Source: CAZEPJ01 sp964514105
Lineage (GTDB): Bacteria > Desulfobacterota > Desulfocorpusculales > Desulfocorpusculum
Assembly: GCA_964514105.1 (NCBI GenBank)
Contig: CAZEPJ010000004.1
Location: forward strand, 1 to 64,000
Direction: 5' to 3'
DNA length: 64,000 nt
The notes under the pieces were generated by a model. That model saw nothing but the letters and a program-made list of their open reading frames with translations. It had not been told where the DNA came from and did not search any database. The position numbers were made by a program, and so were the translations under genes. How positions within the stretch are numbered: position 1 is the first letter of the stretch; the number at the start of each line of letters is the position of its first letter. Positions 62,860 through 64,000 of this stretch are shown here, piece by piece.

Positions 62860-64000
62860 CGACTCCCCGTGGTTCCTCCCGTCTCTGGGGACGCTGGGCG
62901 TCCTGGGGCGTCCTGATCCTCTGGGTTCTGATGCTGTGCCTGCTGGTGCGCAGGGAGTACTTCTCCGCCTCGCGTGGCCTCCCCCTGGAGGGGCCGGTAG
63001 CCTCTGAGGTCCAGGACCACGTCGGGTGGATGGGGATCTATGCCCAGGGACAGAAGATCGGATTCGCCAACACCCAGGTGTATCGAGACGGCGACGGTTT
63101 CCGGGTGGAGGAGAAGGCGTTGCTGCGCTTGAACCTCCTGGGCGTCCCCAGGGATGTGCGGAACCTCATGGTGATCCGGACCGATGAGCGGTTCGCTCTC
63201 AAGTCCTTCCACATGAGCCTGGAGTCCGGCCCCACCCGCTTCGAGATGATGGGGGACCTGGTCCCGACCGGCCTCTCCCTGGAGATTCGTTCGGGGGGCA
63301 AGGGCCGCCGACAGGAGATCCCTTTGGCGGAGGTCCCCTGGCTGGCCCAGACCCTGCGCTTCTTCCTGCTTCAAAGACCGCTGGCCGTCGGGTTGCGGTT
63401 CCAGCTCCCCCTGTTCGATCCTTTGACCCTCTCGATCCAGCCCCTGGAGGTGGTGGTGGAGGCCCGGGAGTCGCATCGATGGGAAGATAAGATCTTGCCC
63501 GTTTTCCGGCTCGTCTACTCCTGGATGGGTCTTCAGAGCCGGGCATGGGTCACGGAAACCGGGGAGGTCATGCGGGAGGAAGGTTGGGGCGGCTTCAGTC
63601 TGGTGAGGGAGTCCCAGGAGGATGCCCTGGTGAAGAACTGGCCGGCGGGCAGGGGAGTGGATCTCATGAGGGCCTCCGCCGTTTCCGTGGAGACCCCGTT
63701 GCCGTCCCCTCGAGAGCTGTCTTCCCTCAAGATCCGCTTCTCCAAGGTCGACGTGGGGCGGTTCGCCCTGCAGGGTCCCAGGCAGCGGGTTCGGGGTCAG
63801 GAGGTGGAGGTGGTTCGGGAGGATCTAGCCACGGCTGCCGGTTTTTCCCTGCCCCACCCTGGAGGAGCGGGGTATGAATCCTCTTTGGACCCCAGCCCCA
63901 TGATCGAGAGCGACGACCCGGAGATCCGCTCCCAGGCGCGGCGCATCCTGGAGGGGGAGGGCGATGCGCTGCGGGCCGTGTGGCGCCTGCTGCAGTGGGT
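62856..64000 (+). CDS. Transglutaminase-like protein, cut by the window edge
   Basis: An unbroken frame runs from a GTG at 62856 to the window end, 381 codons so far. The GTG overlaps the stop of the PHP gene by four bases (GTGA), a strong coupling sign. A membrane helix lies at about residues 15-32 (LILWVLMLCLLVRR), with basic residues on both sides. The periplasmic part ends, where visible, with MIESDDPEIRSQARRI and then ALRAVWRLLQW, a common prelude to a transglutaminase-like domain. The catalytic Cys, His and Asp would lie beyond the window. A large envelope protein with protease-like or cross-linking fold is likely. Confidence 0.8.
   Translation, partial: MTTPRGSSRLWGRWASWGVLILWVLMLCLLVRREYFSASRGLPLEGPVASEVQDHVGWMGIYAQGQKIGFANTQVYRDGDGFRVEEKALLRLNLLGVPRDVRNLMVIRTDERFALKSFHMSLESGPTRFEMMGDLVPTGLSLEIRSGGKGRRQEIPLAEVPWLAQTLRFFLLQRPLAVGLRFQLPLFDPLTLSIQPLEVVVEARESHRWEDKILPVFRLVYSWMGLQSRAWVTETGEVMREEGWGGFSLVRESQEDALVKNWPAGRGVDLMRASAVSVETPLPSPRELSSLKIRFSKVDVGRFALQGPRQRVRGQEVEVVREDLATAAGFSLPHPGGAGYESSLDPSPMIESDDPEIRSQARRILEGEGDALRAVWRLLQW

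Overview
The window is 64 kb of dense, GC-rich bacterial DNA: about 50 protein genes, mostly in short co-directional blocks with strong GGAGG-type ribosome sites. No rRNA, tRNA, CRISPR array or intact insertion sequence was seen. The housekeeping genes are universal (groES-groEL, uvrA, miaB, dksA-like, glgP). The accessory genes are typical of free-living, metabolically flexible Gram-negative bacteria: lipoproteins, an MCE/MlaD-like protein, PilZ and HD-GYP signalling, HdrB/HdrC-like iron-sulfur proteins, and acyl-CoA and branched-chain amino acid type transport and catabolism. This suggests an uncultured Desulfobacterota-like lineage or a neighbouring high-GC candidate phylum such as NC10 or Tectomicrobia. 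That placement is inference, because no taxonomic marker gene is present.

Layout. 0.25-1.5 kb: secreted beta-lactamase-fold hydrolase. 2-2.3 kb: decayed REP-associated transposase tail beside a hairpin. 2.3-7.5 kb: complete oligopeptide/nickel-type ABC importer on the minus strand (binding protein, two permeases, fused ATPase). 7.8-14.2 kb: zinc alcohol dehydrogenase, small ABM protein, strictosidine-synthase-like protein, D-aminoacylase-like amidohydrolase and a second peptide-binding protein. 14.2-14.9 kb: gene-free region with hairpins and an AT-rich island. 14.9-20.7 kb: plus-strand run of an MCE-like lipoprotein, metallo-beta-lactamase-fold hydrolase, DUF72 protein, QueG-like Fe-S protein and cytosolic molybdopterin oxidoreductase. 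20.7-24.7 kb: NadD-like transferase, lipoprotein, SDR, PilZ protein, TGS GTPase. 25-27.5 kb: glycogen phosphorylase. 27.5-34 kb: minus-strand lipoprotein, livFGMHK-type importer and MerR regulator. 34.2-42.7 kb: acyl-CoA ligase, FadB/J-type fusion enzyme, tandem nitronate-monooxygenase-like genes, acyl-CoA dehydrogenase. 43-45.8 kb: universal stress protein, diadenylate cyclase fused to a YbbR domain, DHH phosphoesterase. 46-48.6 kb: groES, groEL, a strong terminator, and a DksA/TraR protein. 48.6-56.2 kb (minus): double-length uvrA, Nudix hydrolase, unknown protein, YcgR/PilZ protein. 56.5-64 kb: HD-GYP protein, HdrC/HdrB-like pair, shikimate kinase, two small unknown proteins, miaB, a PHP protein and the start of a transglutaminase-like gene cut by the window edge.

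How the genes fit together. Two uptake systems sit beside matching catabolic genes: peptide or D-amino-acid derivatives at 2-14 kb, and branched-chain/acyl-CoA substrates at 28-43 kb, with a MerR gene between the liv importer and the divergent acyl-CoA ligase. Both cyclic-dinucleotide signalling systems appear: c-di-AMP synthesis with probable turnover in one coupled operon, and c-di-GMP reading (PilZ) and breakdown (HD-GYP) across one divergent promoter region. The points most worth follow-up are the CdaA-YbbR fusion coupled to a DHH protein with an altered metal site, the 1786-residue tandem UvrA, a 336-bp identity tract between two otherwise divergent paralogs, and hairpin leaders before three consecutive acyl-CoA genes. 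I found no clearly undescribed multi-gene system. The 14.9-20.7 kb redox cluster is the best candidate for an unassigned pathway.
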